From: Deltaproteobacteria bacterium
GTDB lineage: Bacteria > Desulfobacterota > Desulfuromonadia > Desulfuromonadales > Geopsychrobacteraceae
Assembly (NCBI GenBank): GCA_009993495.1
Contig: JAACTI010000009.1
Span: 1-14,606, forward strand
Length of the DNA stretch: 14,606 nt
Direction: 5' to 3'
The notes under the pieces were generated by a model. It was not told the DNA's origin. It was given only the letters and a program-made list of their open reading frames with translations, and made no database searches. Both the position numbers and the translations under genes were made by a program. Numbering within the stretch: the first letter of the stretch is position 1; each line of letters opens with the position of its first letter. Shown piece by piece: positions 14,530-14,606 of this stretch.

Positions 14530-14606
14530 ATTTATCCACCGAATCTGGGGGCTGCCAGCCGTCTTTGGCGGTAGAAATTGCGGGTTTGAAACTGCGTAAC
14601 CCGGTG
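14526..14606 (+). CDS. pyrD: Dihydroorotate dehydrogenase class 1B, catalytic subunit (5' part)
   Basis: Only the first 27 codons are present; the gene runs off the right edge. LAVEIAGLKLRNPV is the typical beginning of class 1B PyrD, and the ATGA overlap with pyrK supports the assignment as its FMN-containing partner. AAGGAA about 8 nt upstream is a suitable ribosome-binding site. The N-terminal dozen residues (MNLSTESGGCQP) look like a short extension. Confidence 0.9.
   Translation, partial: MNLSTESGGCQPSLAVEIAGLKLRNPV

Overview
The window looks like a chromosomal segment of a Desulfuromonadales-type (Geobacter/Pelobacter/Desulfuromonas-like) bacterium. This is inferred from three things: a periplasm-facing multiheme c-type cytochrome lipoprotein, a PyrK/class 1B PyrD pair, and the core gene order yicC-gmk-rpoZ-rel-ridA, which is familiar from that order. 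No rRNA, tRNA, insertion sequence, phage gene or CRISPR array was seen.

Region 1 (1-4.4 kb) is accessory in character. A very large Ig-like (Big_1-type) repeat protein, cut off at the left edge, has two Asp/Asn-rich calcium-binding-like inserts and ten cysteines. It ends at a strong hairpin terminator. Roughly 400 bp of non-coding or possibly decayed coding sequence follows. Region 2 (4.4-5.64 kb, minus strand) encodes a 406-residue lipoprotein with ten CXXCH heme motifs plus one CXXXCH motif. It converges on the Ig-like gene and may belong to the cell-surface electron-transfer or adhesion equipment.

Region 3 (6.0-10.5 kb, plus strand) is a core operon behind a good sigma70-like promoter: yicC (endoribonuclease), gmk (guanylate kinase), rpoZ (RNA polymerase omega), a long RelA/SpoT-family (p)ppGpp synthetase, and ridA. 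It ends in a bidirectional terminator. The (p)ppGpp gene stands out: its synthetase centre is intact, but its HD hydrolase domain has lost a predicted metal-ligand histidine and the Glu-Asp catalytic pair.

Region 4 (10.5-13.0 kb, minus strand) contains purM-purN-DUF523 (a TudS-like family), tightly packed, then rpmB (zinc-ribbon type L28) with its own likely promoter. Region 5 (13.1 kb to the end, plus strand) starts at a promoter divergent from purM and runs rimI-pyrK-pyrD with ATGA overlaps; pyrD is cut by the window edge.

Most of the window is ordinary core metabolism and translation. The points most worth a second look are the degenerate hydrolase of the Rel protein, the 11-heme-motif lipoprotein with its unusual last motif, the large Ig-like surface protein, and the DUF523 gene coupled to purine synthesis genes. 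I did not find convincing evidence of an entirely new system.
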